64,000 nucleotides of DNA from Allolobophora icterica (Eukaryota > Annelida > Clitellata > Crassiclitellata > Lumbricidae), in contig OY744615.1 of NCBI GenBank assembly GCA_963556255.1, forward strand, positions 21,544,696 through 21,608,695. The letters run 5' to 3'. This document shows positions 11,000-24,072 of the stretch, piece by piece; position 1 is the stretch's first letter; each line of letters starts with the position of its first letter. A program made the translations under genes and the position numbers. The notes under the pieces are model-generated. The model had not been told where the DNA came from. It worked only from the letters and a program-made list of their open reading frames with translations, and ran no database searches.

Positions 11000-11706
11000 C
11001 TCTTTCAATTCTCCTCCTCTGTTCGTGACTTGGTATTTGTCCTTGATCCTACCATCACCTTCACTGATCAAGTTAACCTTGTATCCCGATCTTGCTTTTA
11101 TCTTGTACGCTAGCTTCGATCCATTCGGGTCTCTTTCATTTCATGCTGTAACTGCACAAGTCAACGGGTGGACTTTTGGCAATGCTGCGTACTTTAGCCT
11201 TTTCTGCTCCAATACGCACAAACTCCAGACTATTCAGCATGTTGCTGCTCGGCTTATAGGTGATATTCCTAAGTTTGCCCACATTTCTGACTTTATTCCT
11301 GATTCACTCCACTGGCTCCCTCCCCAAGAGCGAATTCAGTTTAAAACCCTCACCTTTATGCGCAACTGCCTCACTGGATCTGGTTCGTCTTACCTAATGA
11401 ATTTTTGCACCCCGCGGTTTCTACCTTGCCTGCGAGGGCTTCCTTGCGATCCCCGACCCGCGGCCTCAGGGCTGTTCCTCGTACGCGCTTTTCCACGCCA
11501 CAATCCAGGATCTTCACCCATGTGGGTCCCTCGGCTTGGAACTGTCTCCCCTTGTTTCTGCGCCAAGAGCTTCTTGCCCTCTCTACTCTCCAGTTCTGTA
11601 GTTGCCTGAAAATCTTCCTTTTTGCTGGTGCTGGCATTGGTGCGGGTTGAGAGCTCCGCTAACGAAAGTGGCGCTATATCAGTGTTCAGTTACAATTACA
11701 ATTACA
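11000..11706 (+). mobile_element. LINE fragment (CR1/L2-like), reverse transcriptase C-terminus
   Basis: The plus strand encodes the end of a non-LTR reverse transcriptase: KLQTIQHVAARLI, then LHWLPPQERIQFKTLTFM, the typical motif after the RT domain of CR1/L2 LINEs. The coding frame shifts afterwards. The 3' end has 'ggcgctatatcag' and a (TTACAA)n tail at about 11688-11706. A close relative of the last 250 bp lies at 15822-16073. It is 5'-truncated and inactive. Confidence 0.78.
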
Positions 11707-11797
11707 ATTGGTTTTGGCCCAGCGAGATAATAAAAGGCCTGGCCTTCCTAAGCCAATGAACGCGCAAATGATCGGTTTGTAATGTTTATTTAACGAC

Positions 11798-13378
11798 CAG
11801 TGGCGTACCGAAGGGGGGCAGAGGGGGCGAGTCGCCCCGGGCGGCACTTTTCCAGGGGCGGCAAAATAGGGTTAAAGAAAAAGAAAAAAAGGTGAATTTT
11901 TGGAAAAAAAAGAAAAAGTAGGACAGAAAGAAAGAAAGAAAAAGAAGGAAAGAAAGAAAACGTCACTTTAGTCAAGTCATTTTGGCTTTCGTTGATCGTT
12001 AGGGACGGCATCACTCTGGGATGTCTACATTAAACACTAAACAGAATTGCAGTTAAAGAAGCGGAATCACATTATCTATAGTAAACTGTAAACAGAGTAA
12101 CAGACTACATACAGCATACTTTAAAGCATATTGTTGTTATGCCACCCTTCATAGCCATAATATAATATACGTCTATATATCATACATGTATGTATAGGTA
12201 TCTAGACGAATTAATGACTCAGAATAAAATTTAATCACAAATTATCTATATTGCCATCACAGCGTTTCACCACTTAATCTCTTTTTAAAATTAATGTTAA
12301 CATTTTTCTGGTGTTGACAGAAATTGACTGCATTATTTTGTCATTTGAAATGACCACTTATTCTTTCAGCAGAGTTTAGTAATAGTTTTCAGTTATTTTC
12401 GAATATCGGTAACTCGCTTTAAATTTTTTGCATTGATGCTGCAGACTGCAGTTGTTTGGCAATGTTTACTAAAGCATGAGAATATTATATTATTATCCAG
12501 TAAATAAAATACATTGTCTAATTTGATTGTTATTAAAATTTAAGCCCCAAACTTCTACTACGCACAGTAAGCCGTGTTTACACCGTTACTGTAGGCATAA
12601 TAGCAGAATAAAGGTTATTAATACTCTTTTTATAATGCAGCACTGTGTGTTGCCTTTTCCATAGCGGACACAATCATTACGCTGCTTCCACGAAATTATG
12701 AAATTATGGCAATTATAACATAATATGATATTATTATGTATAGACCCCTATATAGGCCTAATGTACGTACCAGGGGCGCCCGCAGGCCTAAAAAAATTGG
12801 ACGCACACCCCAAAAAAAATGGACGCACACTCCTCACGTCCCCCTCCCATCCTTCCCGTCCTCTGTCCGCTGCTCGTAATCATACACTGAAAATGACTCA
12901 TTAGAAAAATTCAATAATTATTTTATTTAGATAACATCTAACGCTTCAGCCTGCCGTATTGCTGCTTAACAAAAATATCGATGTGATGCCTATTCCTTGT
13001 ATGGATTTGATTTGGTGGGTGGACGCACGTGCGTCCAGTGCGTCCGCCTGCGAGCGCCCCTGGTACGTACTGTACACATCACAGTGAGTCAGCGACAGTC
13101 GCAAGTCATGCAATAAAATGTTTTGAATTATCTAATAAAATATATTTCAGTTATTTGAAAATGTATAGCTTAAACGGATAATTAGGGGGCCTACAAAATA
13201 AATTCAGTGAAAAGTGAAAAATCCAGAAAGGCTATAAACTGTATAAAATAAAATTGAATATGTAATAAGATCGTTATGCAATATCTTACAGAAAGTAGCA
13301 TATAGAAATTTCAAAAGTGGCCAAGGGCGGCATTTTGGGCCCTCGCCCCGGGCGGCATTTCAGCTCCGTACGCCACTG
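11798..13378. mobile_element. Non-autonomous hAT element with 8-bp TSD
   Basis: The element starts CAGTGGCGTAC and ends with the complement GTACGCCACTG. It is flanked by identical 8-bp duplications TTAACGAC (11790-11797 and 13379-13386). The CAGTGGCGTA end and 8-bp duplication are diagnostic for hAT. Both ends also carry 'GCCCCGGGCGGC'. It is 1581 bp long, has no transposase frame and contains a second hAT MITE at 12771-13062. Confidence 0.93.
12771..13062. mobile_element. hAT MITE nested inside another hAT element
   Basis: This 292-bp element has ends CAGGGGCGCCCGCAGG and, complemented, CAGGGGCGCTCGCAGG. It is flanked by perfect 8-bp duplications GTACGTAC (12763-12770 and 13063-13070). Near both ends it repeats GGACGCAC phrases (around 12799, 12822 and 13021), which could be subterminal transposase sites. 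Confidence 0.93.
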
Positions 13379-13546
13379 TTAACGACGTCGTCATATCAAC
13401 GATTCTTTGTGTGTTTCATTATTTCAAGAGTGTACTGATTTGAATTGGGAAATCAATAAACGGCTATTCTATTCCGTTCCGTTTTGTACTCTTTTATTGT
13501 TTTGCTTTATTCCATTATCCGTTCTCTTTTGCTTTCTTCTACTCTC

Positions 13547-13738
<192 letters not shown>

Positions 13739-14392
13739 ATTCATCCTTCTGTTTCCCTGGTTCTTCTTATCATTCAATTATTTTCAACTGTTTCACTTTT
13801 CCAGCTGTTTCAATTCTCCTCACTTTCTCTCATGTTTCTTTTCCTTACAAAGTCTTCCACCTTCCTTTTCTTCCTCTTTTTCCAAGAACTCCTACTAATC
13901 CGACTGGAAGTCCGATCATCTGCCTTTCTCTTTATTGCATATGTACTTAAGGAAACATATTGACAAGCTTTAGTTTAACGATATCCTTCCTGGATCATAA
14001 ATTGATTCTGATAAGAGGCATGTGGGCGGGTATGTGCCGACCTACCGACCTAGTAATTGACCACAGAATAGGTTACTGCGACATCTATAAATTGTAATAA
14101 AACACTGCAACGACTTCTAAGAACCTCTCAGGAACTCCTACGAGATTATTCAGTGGGTGATGACTGTGTACATTTAGCAAGAACCTCAAGAAAACTACGT
14201 ATATACATTAAAAGTCAGCCACCACAACTGGCAACAGTACCAACAGCAATAGGATTCTTCAGTGCAACTAGCAGGAGTACAACCGAGAGTTTAACCGAGA
14301 ATAGGTTACATAGGCTTTCTTTTAACTCTGTTCAACAAACGTTTTCAAACGATCTTAATACTTACTTGTTTAGATCAGTAAGATAGTATTGT

Positions 14393-15010
14393 ATTGTATT
14401 TAAACATTTATAAAGCGCCTCTCACAGTATTCGCTAATCAGAGGCGCTCCCAGTGCGAAAGACCCAGTGAATAGAAAGTGGTTTTAAGACAGCGGAACGA
14501 GGCACTTGGGCCACCAGCTAATAAAGAGGCACGTGTCAATGGAGGGAGTTGATTCCATAGAGCAGCACCAATGCAAGAAAAGGCTCGAGTTTTGGCCATA
14601 GTGGTCCTGGCTCGTGGTACAAGTAGATCATGGCGATTAAGCGATCGCAATGGACGGAGGGAAGTAGCTGAAATTGGCAGACGAACAAGGTCACAGAGGT
14701 ACTTGGGTGCTAAGCCTGTACAGGACCGAAGGACTACAGTGAGAACCTTAAGCTGAATCCGAGCAGTAAGGGGAAGCCAATGAAGATGATCGAAGATGAA
14801 AGAGGAAATATGAGACCAGCGAGGAAGTCGGGCTATTAATCTGGCCGCAGCATTTAAAACAGTCTGGAGGGGGAAAGATGGACTTTTGGCAGCCCAATCA
14901 AAGGAGAATTACAGTAGTCAATTCTGGAGCAGATGAAGGCGTGGATGATAGCGGTAAAAATGGAGGAGGAGACAGAGCGTCGGATTGCTCTAAGATAGTA
15001 ATTCTTACAG
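14393..15010 (-). mobile_element. LINE fragment (CR1/L2-like), minus strand
   Basis: The minus strand encodes RHDLLVPRARTTMAKTRAF and then AALWNQLPP, the C-terminal LINE ORF signature (compare 'WNGLPLELR' at 31496-31890). The 3' end, at the low coordinate, has 'tttataaagcgcctctcaca' and 'cagaggcgctccc'. It is a 5'-truncated, decayed copy. Confidence 0.65.
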
Positions 15011-15378
15011 TAACTTTAGAGGTTTACCAAAAGGCATCATATTAAGAGTTCATTCATTCATTCGTCTATTTCTTGAAACCATACTAATAGTCTATGTGGA
15101 ATGGGATAGATGAATGATAACACTCTTGCTCGAAGAACTTAAGATCTTGAAGGACGCGGTTCGATATCCGCAAGCTCCTATAGGTCGACTCAGCCTTCCA
15201 CTCCCTAGGGGCAGTTGTAAACTGAGCAGGCGCGTTGAAGGCTACCAAGACTTGTGTTCTAAGCTTGTATGAGCTTATAAGATCTTGATAATTGTACCGT
15301 CATGTGTTTCAATGTTACATACTGCGGTTTGTCAGTGAGTGCCTGTCAATAAACACGAATAGGTGATGTTATGTTTTG

Positions 15379-15527
<149 letters not shown>

Positions 15528-15821
15528 CACTGTGTCCCGATGAAAAGTAGACCCCAAGAAAAAGCGTCATAACTCGATCAAAACGTTTAGCATTTGCCTG
15601 AAATTTTAAAAACAACAACAGTAGCCATATTACCACCAAATCGTAACGCCGTTTGGAAATGTTGGTGAGTTTGTCCAGTTTATGAACGTTTGAGATGCAG
15701 TACTGAAAATAACGATTAGGAGAATAGGGAAATATAAAAATGGATGATGTCACACACAATACATAATTGAAAAATTTCTAACTAATAATACTATGATTAA
15801 ATTTTAAGACCATTCAGATCA

Positions 15822-16073
15822 ATGCACCAGACAACATATGCGCTCTTCCACGGAACAATCCAGGAGTTTCGCATATATGTTGGCCCCTCTGCTTGGAACT
15901 GTCTCCCCTTGTTTCTCCACCAAGAGCTTCTTGCCCTCTCTCCTCTCCAGTTCGGTAGATGCCTGAAAACTTTCCTTTTTGCCGGTGCTGGCATTGATGC
16001 GGGTTGAAAGCGCCGCTGATTAGAGTGGCGCTATATAAGTTTTCGGTTACAATTGCAATTACAATTACAATGA
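15822..16073 (+). mobile_element. LINE 3'-end fragment, same family as 11000-11706
   Basis: This matches the last 250 bp of the LINE at 11000-11706 (shared phrases include 'cttggaactgtctccccttg' and 'gccggtgctggcatt'). It ends with 'gcgctatataag' and a (TTACAA)n tail. It is a 5'-truncated insertion. Confidence 0.75.
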
Positions 16074-16429
16074 AATGTTATACCTGATGATAACCCTGCA
16101 TTGATGTGGAAAGCATACATCCATGCATGCATATATACATACAGACATACAGACACATACATACATAGTTACATATTATACAAACCACTACTAGTAGTGT
16201 TAGTACAGTAGTAGTTCTTGTAAGTAATAGCATTAGCAGAATAATAGTTGAAGTAGTGGCAGTAAGAATATTAGAAGCAGTCGTAATTCTAACAGTAAGA
16301 GGAGGCGCTAATATTATAATAACAGCAGTGTAAGCGGTAGTGATGATTGTGTAAACCGGGTGCCTTTTATATGCATACAACATTATGCAGAGAAGAGTGA
16401 AATATGGAATCTGGCTGACGCAAGCATCC

Positions 16430-16592
16430 ACACACACACACACACACGCACACGCACACGCACACGCACACGCACACGCACACGCACACGCACACGCACA
16501 CGGACACGCACACACACACACACGCGCGCGCGCGCGCATCCACACACACGCACACACGCGCACACACGCACACGCACGCGCGCACACACACA
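16430..16592. repeat. (CA)n/(CACG)n microsatellite
   Basis: Mixed CA and CG dinucleotide array with potential for Z-DNA. The several overlapping open frames are artefacts. Confidence 0.95.
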
Positions 16593-17243
16593 TGCAAACG
16601 TATTGTCCCATATCCTGTTGCTATTATAATGATTACAATGCTCATTAAGTGCAATTAACTATTGAGGGTTACTTGGATCAGCCAATGCGCTTTGCCAATG
16701 AGAATAATTACTAAGGTATATCATATCAGGTAAGACAGTTACGTGCTGTGGGGGGGAAACTAAGAGACAATTACTTGCTTGTCTATGCGGCTCTATTCAA
16801 AAATGTTTCTTTGTATACTTATTGGCAAAGCTATTAGGCCTACTCATTATTATTTATTACGAACATTTTTATCGCGCGCAAAGTCACACAGATATGTAAA
16901 TCTGAGGCCGTGCCAAACTATGCTATACACGTATGTGCTAGGCTTTCGTTTTCTGGTATACGCGGTCGATCTAGAACAACGACGACTAGAGTCGCAGAAA
17001 AGTGTGTCATTTACGCATATTGGACTTTCCATGGTGTAGGAAGGACGATTATAATCGTGATCGTCCAATCCTTCTCGACAGCAATACTTCGCGGTTACGC
17101 CCTATAGTGGCAGTGCCGTAGCAAGGGGTTTTCCAGTGGTGCCATGGAACAGGGCGAAACTCAAGAGGGGGAGGGGTGCACATTTTTGAGACGGAATGAT
17201 TTAGTTATTAAACTAATTACTTTATCTTTAAATATAATATCAA

Positions 17244-17440
17244 TTTAAATTAAATAAATGTAATAAAATTAACTAACAACAAATAAAATTATATATATAT
17301 TTATTATTTTATTTGTTGTTAGTTAATTTTATTAACGACCCTTATATATATATATGTGTGTGTAATAAAATTAATTAAAATTATATATATATACAATTTT
17401 ATTTGTTGTTAGTTAATTTATTACATTTATTTAATTTACA

Positions 17441-17443
<3 letters not shown>
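17244..17443. repeat. AT-rich inverted repeat (foldback-like)
   Basis: Arms of about 50 bp: 'taataaaattaactaacaac' near 17261 on the left, and its complement 'gttgttagttaatttatta' near 17405 on the right. The same phrase recurs in the middle near 17315. It directly abuts the dispersed repeat at 17441. It could be an AT-rich MITE; no target duplication was identified. Confidence 0.55.
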
Positions 17444-17857
<414 letters not shown>

Positions 17858-18180
17858 CTTAAGCAGGAACATTGTGCATTGTATTGATCTCCTTGTCTGT
17901 GAATCTTGCCAATTCGTGACTGTTGGTGTTGCCTTAAAACTTCTGAAACATCTGGACAAGCCCTTTGACTTGACGCAGGACTCGTGAGTAAGTTGGTGAC
18001 CTGCGCTTAACTTTAGAGTAGCGCATTAGAAATCTAGAGCTTACGATCATGATTCGGAGGAAATGTTTGCCACGCTCTTTTGAATTAGCCTACTGTTACA
18101 ACGATTGAAAGAGAATCGTTACTGATTGCGGCGCTTACAGATTTCGTTTAATTAATTTACCTTACCTTAGTTTATTGCAG

Positions 18181-18343
18181 ATGATGTCGGGAAACAAGTC
18201 TTCACGGGATGGACTGAATCGGTCGTCATATATCAGCGGAACGAAGATGTCCTTCGGCCTCTATTTCTTCAGGCGTTGTTTCTTCGTCGGAGCTTGTCTG
18301 GCTGTCGTTTGCTGTGCTCTGGTAGAATGCACAGACAAATTGA
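18181..18343 (+). CDS. Cytokine receptor copy 2: signal-peptide exon
   Basis: The frame opens with ATGATG right after an acceptor-like 'gtttattgcag', so a 5' UTR exon upstream is possible. An internal Met at 18247 starts a classical signal peptide, MSFGLYFFRRCFFVGACLAV, followed by VCCALVEC; either Met could be used, and the second gives the more typical length. The donor is TTGA|gtacgt in phase 1, matching the phase of the Ig exon at 21571. Confidence 0.72.
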
Positions 18344-19288
18344 GTACGTGGTAATGGCAACATCCGAAAGTGACTGATCTAATATAATATTATTTGATAG
18401 TTGTATAGCGCCTTATGCGATGTTATTTTATATTTATACTAGTGTATTAACCCGTCATAAATTATGACGTGACGACAGTGTATCATTATAGGCCTATAAT
18501 GTATCGTTTGTTAAAATGCTCTGATTGCCGTCGTCAAGACGACCGTCGTCAAGACGGCAGTACAAACGGCTTCTGTTTCACAATAGAACAGAAGCCGTTT
18601 GTGACGTAGCATCCTTCGACAGACAAATTTGCATATAAGGAAACTATATTAATAGATAGCGTCTTCTGCGTTTTGTTGGAACAAAGTGCGTAGCGTTTTG
18701 AGAAGATATTAAAACCCTTTTTTAAAGAAACGCTCGCTACGCGGCTGTCTAAAACATCTAAAACGCACTTAAGATGAGTTGAATGGAAGATGCCTTAAGG
18801 CGTATCAGTATCAGGAGGAATACTACAGACCTGTAGATATCGAGCAGAATGGATAGATTCATCAACAGGCAGGAATTCGCAGAATGTGTTCTGGGCCGTT
18901 CCGAGGAAGCGAAGGACCATCAGGTCCCCACTGGCGTTCGCTGGTAGCTTTCGCGCTGAAACAAAACAGGAGCATAGATCTCTGATAAACATTCTCATGC
19001 CATTTAATTATTATAGGTAGGTCGACCTCTGATTCGACCAATTTTTAGCCACTTCCGCTGAGGCATATTAGGCCTATGCAGTCTACAATAGACATGTATG
19101 ATATACATACTCTGTTCTTCTCTGTAATACTTGACCCATTATTTAGGATAGGCCTACACCAATGTAGAAATTTTAATTGTAATTTGTTATACTCTATAGA
19201 TTCTGTTAGAAAGTCTCCCTCAAATATATTTATTAAATCTAGAAAACCTCGCTAGAGGTATGATAAAACTATTTTAATCTTTAAAATA
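18344..19288 (+). other. First intron, 5' part; hairpin but no gene
   Basis: No conserved coding segment is recognised. It contains the direct repeat 'gccgtcgtcaagacg'/'accgtcgtcaagacg' near 18529-18556 and a perfect 15-bp hairpin (18563-18601). A minus-strand open frame at 18795-18998 has no recognisable similarity. Confidence 0.5.
18563..18601. repeat. Perfect 15-bp inverted repeat (hairpin)
   Basis: CAAACGGCTTCTGTT (18563-18577) pairs with AACAGAAGCCGTTTG (18587-18601) around a 9-nt loop. It sits in intron 1 about 220 bp after the signal-peptide exon. It may be the end of a small foldback element; no RNA gene is claimed. Confidence 0.85.
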
Positions 19289-19598
19289 CAGCGAACATAC
19301 AGGGTGGGCCAAAAAGTAAACCCCTACAGATTTTTTCCAACCCTGTACATTCCTTCTCGTCGACAAGACGAACAAAACCGACTCAACCTTCAACAGACGA
19401 AGACTCGACACTTAACTTAACCTGCAAACAGTCGCTCTGAATATTAGAAAACCTTCTCAGCACACGAATAAATGCACACAAAGAAGTAGCCTGGTGCGGT
19501 AATTCAAACTTAACTATACAAATGAGGCTTGGTACCCTAACACAACAAAAGGTCTCGTCAGATCAAAATCTAAAATGCCAAGCTCACACACACTCACA
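19289..19598. repeat. Dispersed repeat R1, copy B
   Basis: Near-identical to 17441-17748, starting at 'cagcgaacatacagggtggg' and ending around 'ccaagctcacacacactcac'. The two copies are less than 2 kb apart and in the same orientation, so they are either recent independent insertions or a local duplication. Confidence 0.85.
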
Positions 19599-19654
19599 AG
19601 TCATTTGCTTTTATACTTTGTAATGACCGCTAGATGACCACACCAAAACCAGTT

Positions 19655-21010
19655 AATTCAATTCAATTCAGTTCAATTCTGTTTATTTCCTGTAACACAG
19701 ACTGACAGTTATGCAGTATACGCAATAAGTTACATTCATAGAGGTTACGAGGCGGAGACCCATAAGGGATGGGAATCCCGCTAATAGGGCCACCTGACAC
19801 GGAGAATAATGCACAGTAACTAGAGCGCATGGCAGCTAGTTAAAAAGTAGGTAGGCCTACAGGAAACACATCGATACACAATTGGTAACGTTAGTAATAA
19901 TACATTAGTTAGCTTACATCAAACCAATATATCTTAACTAACATATCTTAACTAACACACCCAATAATGCAAAACTGGAAGGTTCAAGTTATTTATTCAA
20001 CCAGATAATGGCGTAATTTATTCTTGAAAATGAGCAGAGAAGGTAATTGACGGATAAAAAAGGGTATTGTGTTCCAAACTTTAGCCCCTGCATATCTAAT
20101 GGATGACAACCGAGTGTTTGTATGAGCAAAGGGTTGACGATAAAGCTTGGATCCTCTTGTAGAATAGGAATGAACATCAGATGCAAGTAAAAAGAGCCCT
20201 CTATACACCACAGGTAATAAGCTATATGTTTATACCGATACATAAACTCACCTAGCTGAGTAGTCCTAATCTGTTCAGTTTTTAATAACTTGTAATCAAG
20301 AAATAACTGGTCAGTATGTGAACCATATGGAGTGCCGGTGTCCCGAGATATTCTATCCCCCCTAAAGCGTATCCCCCCGGATGGAATAAACCGGTTTAGA
20401 GTATCCGGTGGGATGAACCATTCTATCCCCCTCGTCATACGCATCACGATAGCCTCGACGAATTTCCAGTCAAAATCACCAAAAAACAAAGTAAATTGAT
20501 TTCAGGTCGACGTAGGCCTACAAACTAAAGATATGCAATTCAAAAAGTTTATGTGTGCAATAAATCCAAACAGTACGACTGAATACACTTAGAAACCGCC
20601 AAAAATGCAAACTAAACCGAATACTCCATTTCGCTAAGGGGATACGCATGTATGGGGGATACTCTATTTCGTGACACCGGCCACGCAGCGGATTGCTCGT
20701 TTATGGAGGATGGTGAGTCTTTGAAGGTTAGATTTATAAGTCGAGGCCCAAATTAAATTACAATGAGTGAGATATGGATAGATCAGACTGTAGTAGAGGG
20801 TTAGCCGAGTATGAGGTGGAAGGTAATAGGCGGCTCGTTGGGTGATTGGAATATTATCAACATATAAAATATTAGAGTTGGTATCAAAGATTTTCCTATG
20901 AGATTGAAATAGGATATAATTAAGCATAACTATACCACAGAACCACTCCTTTCTCAGTATGAAAAGAATTTTCTGTTCAGTCCAGCCAAACAATCCTAAC
21001 CACAGATATC
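19655..21010 (-). mobile_element. LINE A: CR1-like retrotransposon fragment, minus strand
   Basis: The minus strand encodes a decayed RT C-terminus: LYYSLIYPYLTHCNLIWAS, then LTILHKRAIRCVAG. After a MITE insertion it resumes (SHTDQLFLDYKLLKTEQIR), then GAKVWNTIPFFIRQLPS. The 3' tail is (TTGAA)n at 19655-19675. The same family is better preserved at 51205-52668. Relative to that copy it has an internal deletion near 20800-20830, so it is inactive. Confidence 0.82.
20339..20676. mobile_element. MITE inserted in LINE A, with CCGG duplication
   Basis: A 338-bp element with inverted ends TGTCCCGAGATA / TGTCACGAAATA, flanked by CCGG on both sides (20335-20338, 20677-20680). Removing it restores the continuity of the LINE A reading frame, which confirms it is an insertion. 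Just inside both ends are runs of 'tatcccc', resembling the GC-rich ends of the foldback-like elements elsewhere in the window. Confidence 0.8.
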
Positions 21011-21570
21011 TAACAATAGCAAACAACCCTACAGGCTACCGCCCTACATGGTTAATTATATATGTAATTATTAATAAACTGCAGACTACTAGAAACTCTA
21101 ATTTGCCCAATATCCATGATTCGTTAGTTAAATTAATTTGCCAACTATAGAGAATATAATACGAACGCTGCCTGCATTATTGGCGTTTGTAATAATAAAA
21201 TCTGTGTAGTATTAATCTTGCCTATTTTACTCAGTTTTATTTTTGATACTTTTCCGTGATATCTAATCTAATCTTAGAACTTTTACTGTGCCTTTACACC
21301 AGTGCATTAAACGCAGACACTTCAATCCCAATCCGATCACGTGCAAAGGTCAGTTCGAAGAGACAGAGCAAGCCTATAACGAGCATAAGCACCCTGAAAA
21401 ACAAACGTCTCGGATCGTGAACGGAAAGACACTAAAAGAAAGACCCAAGCAGACACTTCCGTTGGCTAGGCAGACACTTCCGTTGGCTACACCAAGCAGA
21501 CACTTCCGTTGTGCCTGTCCGTTATATCTGTGCACCATCCCGCAAACCGTTTGGTTGTCTATTTTTCCAG

Positions 21571-21846
21571 CTCTTCTTCCCATCAACCCGACGGGAGTGG
21601 TGGGTGAGGATATGCGTCTCAACTGCACGCTGACCAGCAAGATCCTGAGCTGGCAAGACCTTGCCTTCACTATAGCCTACAACAGCCAATCGAAACATCA
21701 TCCGATCCCAGCTACAGACATACGAAAGATAAGTGACTCGAGCGCCGAATTGACTCTGCGTAACCTCACCGACTGGCAACACCGTGCAACCGTATTCTGT
21801 CTACATCCCAATGAATCGATGGCTCATCAGATCATCACCGTTGGAC
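21571..21846 (+). CDS. Cytokine receptor copy 2: Ig-like D1 exon
   Basis: A 276-nt exon, phase 1 on both sides, between acceptor atttttccag and donor GGAC|gtaagt. It encodes one Ig-like domain: GEDMRLNCTL gives the B-strand cysteine, SWQDLAFTIAY the C-strand tryptophan, and AELTLRNLTDW plus RATVFCLHPNE the E-F strands and second cysteine. Two N-x-S/T sites are visible. An N-terminal Ig domain before the cytokine-binding module is the gp130/LIFR/IL6R arrangement. A symmetrical phase 1-1 exon is typical for Ig domains. Confidence 0.85.
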
Positions 21847-22678
21847 GTAAGTCTTGACTGTATCCAATTCTCGCGAAGTAATCAACTATCTATAATGTAA
21901 AGCAAATGGTAGTACGTCCTATCTTTTTAGTCTGATCAAATCCAGCTGAATTTCGTCTTAAATAGTTAAGTAATAATTCAACGAAGTCTGTATTGCCAAA
22001 ATATTTAGGAATGATCAAAACAGGAATATAATATTGCAGTCAGTCCTCTGTCCCTCACACAGTTCACTCCATGGATAGATGATAGTTGGTGGAATAAGCT
22101 TATACAAATAGAAGATAGTTTGATAGTTAAATAGATAGAGAAACAGACGTGCAGACGGATGGACCCAAACATTTGGGTACATCCATTGGGCCCGTAGTTA
22201 GTGTGCATGTATTAATCAATGAATCAATCAATGAATCAATCAATGAATCAATCAATCAATCATCCAATCAATCGATTCCCATCCAGAGCGGATAGTAGGC
22301 GCCATGTCGGTATTTCTGAACTAATTAAGTACACGTTATACTTACAAAGTTTAGTTTTTAATTGTGTTAGTTTATGTCAGCAAGGACTTTGTGGACTTAT
22401 GTTTGCAATTTAAATTTGAAAAGATTTCAATGTTTTAATTCCTCAATTTCTTATTAAACCAAACTAATAGAATATAAAATAATTGTTGTAGATTAATGTT
22501 ACGTTGTGTTCACTATTAAAGTTGTTTTATTTGCTGATTAAATTGTGTAAACGAGGTTTTTAATTTTAGATTGCAGTATAAGATGTAATAAAGTAAAAAT
22601 ATTTTTCTTTTTCTTTTTTTCCGTTTCTTTCCATTTGTTTGGTCGCACTATGAAACTGTTTATACTTATAAGAGTTTT

Positions 22679-22749
<71 letters not shown>

Positions 22750-23269
22750 CGTATTATTGTACAGTGTCAGCTGTACTCCTGTCTGAATGAATAATTCATG
22801 TATTGTTGTATCTACTATGTTTCTTTATCGTAACAATTTGTATTAAAGATAACCACGTGTCTCTAACAGTATAGTACACTACTATTCGAGCGTTTCTGAG
22901 TCGATATTTATAGCGGCGCTATAAAAATATTCTGGCTGAATGAGCCTGCGCTTTAGTCAGAAACACGCACAATTACCCGAGTGTCGCGACCTGGCAGATT
23001 AATTAATACATTACTTATGCCCCTACTTAATACATACCATTAAACTTGCGAACTTTTCATCACAGAGAGCTCAAGAAACATTTACAAGCCGCCTTAAAAC
23101 CACCTGTTAGATTGTTCTGTTAAGCGACCTAGTGAGGTTCTTGAAGGCGATCTACAAATAGCCAGATATATAATACAGCACGCAAGTAGTTGTTCCTCAA
23201 TTCCTAGCATACAGTATAAAGTCTTTGAAGTAGAAGATATCGATTTAAAAGCCTTCATTTCCATTTTAG
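21847..23269 (+). other. Intron with (AATC)n and (AT)n repeats
   Basis: Holds a degenerate (AATC/AATG)n array at 22217-22270 and a pure (AT)n run at 22681-22742. No gene or recognisable mobile element was seen in the rest. Confidence 0.7.
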
Positions 23270-23396
23270 GTCCGCCTGCAGTTCCGATAATTGACTATTA
23301 CCGGTACCTTTATTGGCAAGAATTTGTCTTTCGATGGAAAATCACGTCACCAAACAATGGATTCGACACCCCGTATATCGCATGGTTCAAAAGCAG
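23270..23396 (+). CDS. Cytokine receptor copy 2: FN3 D2, first-half exon
   Basis: Acceptor ccattttag, phase 1 in. The frame reads PPAVPIIDYYRYLYWQEFVF, then RWKITSPNNG and YIAWFKS, the first strands of a cytokine-binding FN3 domain. The preferred donor is AGCAG|gcaagc, a GC donor giving phase 2, which matches the acceptor at 26459. The nearest GT donor (after 23407) gives phase 1, which does not fit the next exon. Confidence 0.7.
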
Positions 23397-23439
23397 GCAA
23401 GCTCGCAGTGACATTACCAACCAATAGTATAATAATAAT

Positions 23440-23477
23440 ATTACTACTGCTACTAGTTCCACTACTACTAACTACTG

Positions 23478-23566
<89 letters not shown>

Positions 23567-23640
23567 ACTGCTACTGCTACTACTACTACTACTACTACTG
23601 CTACTGCTACTGCTACTACTATTACTATTACTATTATTAT
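23440..23640. repeat. (CTG)n/(CTA)n trinucleotide repeat
   Basis: A core of about 80 bp of pure CTG is flanked by CTA/CTG and ATT mixtures. Poly-Ala and poly-Val frames are artefacts. It lies 44 bp after the D2 exon and could affect splicing of the weak donor there. Confidence 0.95.
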
Positions 23641-23804
23641 TATTTTTGCCCCGAGGTAAACAGGATCCCTCAGAGACTTCAACATTATTTACAGGGTAGA
23701 ATTGTCTTGAATTATTATTATTATTATTTTTTTACCCGAGGTATATAGGATCCCTCAGGTGTCAGATACTACTTAAATATGTTGACTCTGGAGTGGCCGT
23801 CCTG

Positions 23805-24072
<268 letters not shown>

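Noticed and set aside
15523..15759. Mariner-like end at 'acactgtgtcccgatgaaaa'
   Set aside because: Only one end is suggestive; no inverted partner or TA duplication was found.
18795..18998. Minus-strand 67-residue ORF in the receptor intron
   Set aside because: No similarity to anything I recognise, and the length is expected by chance.
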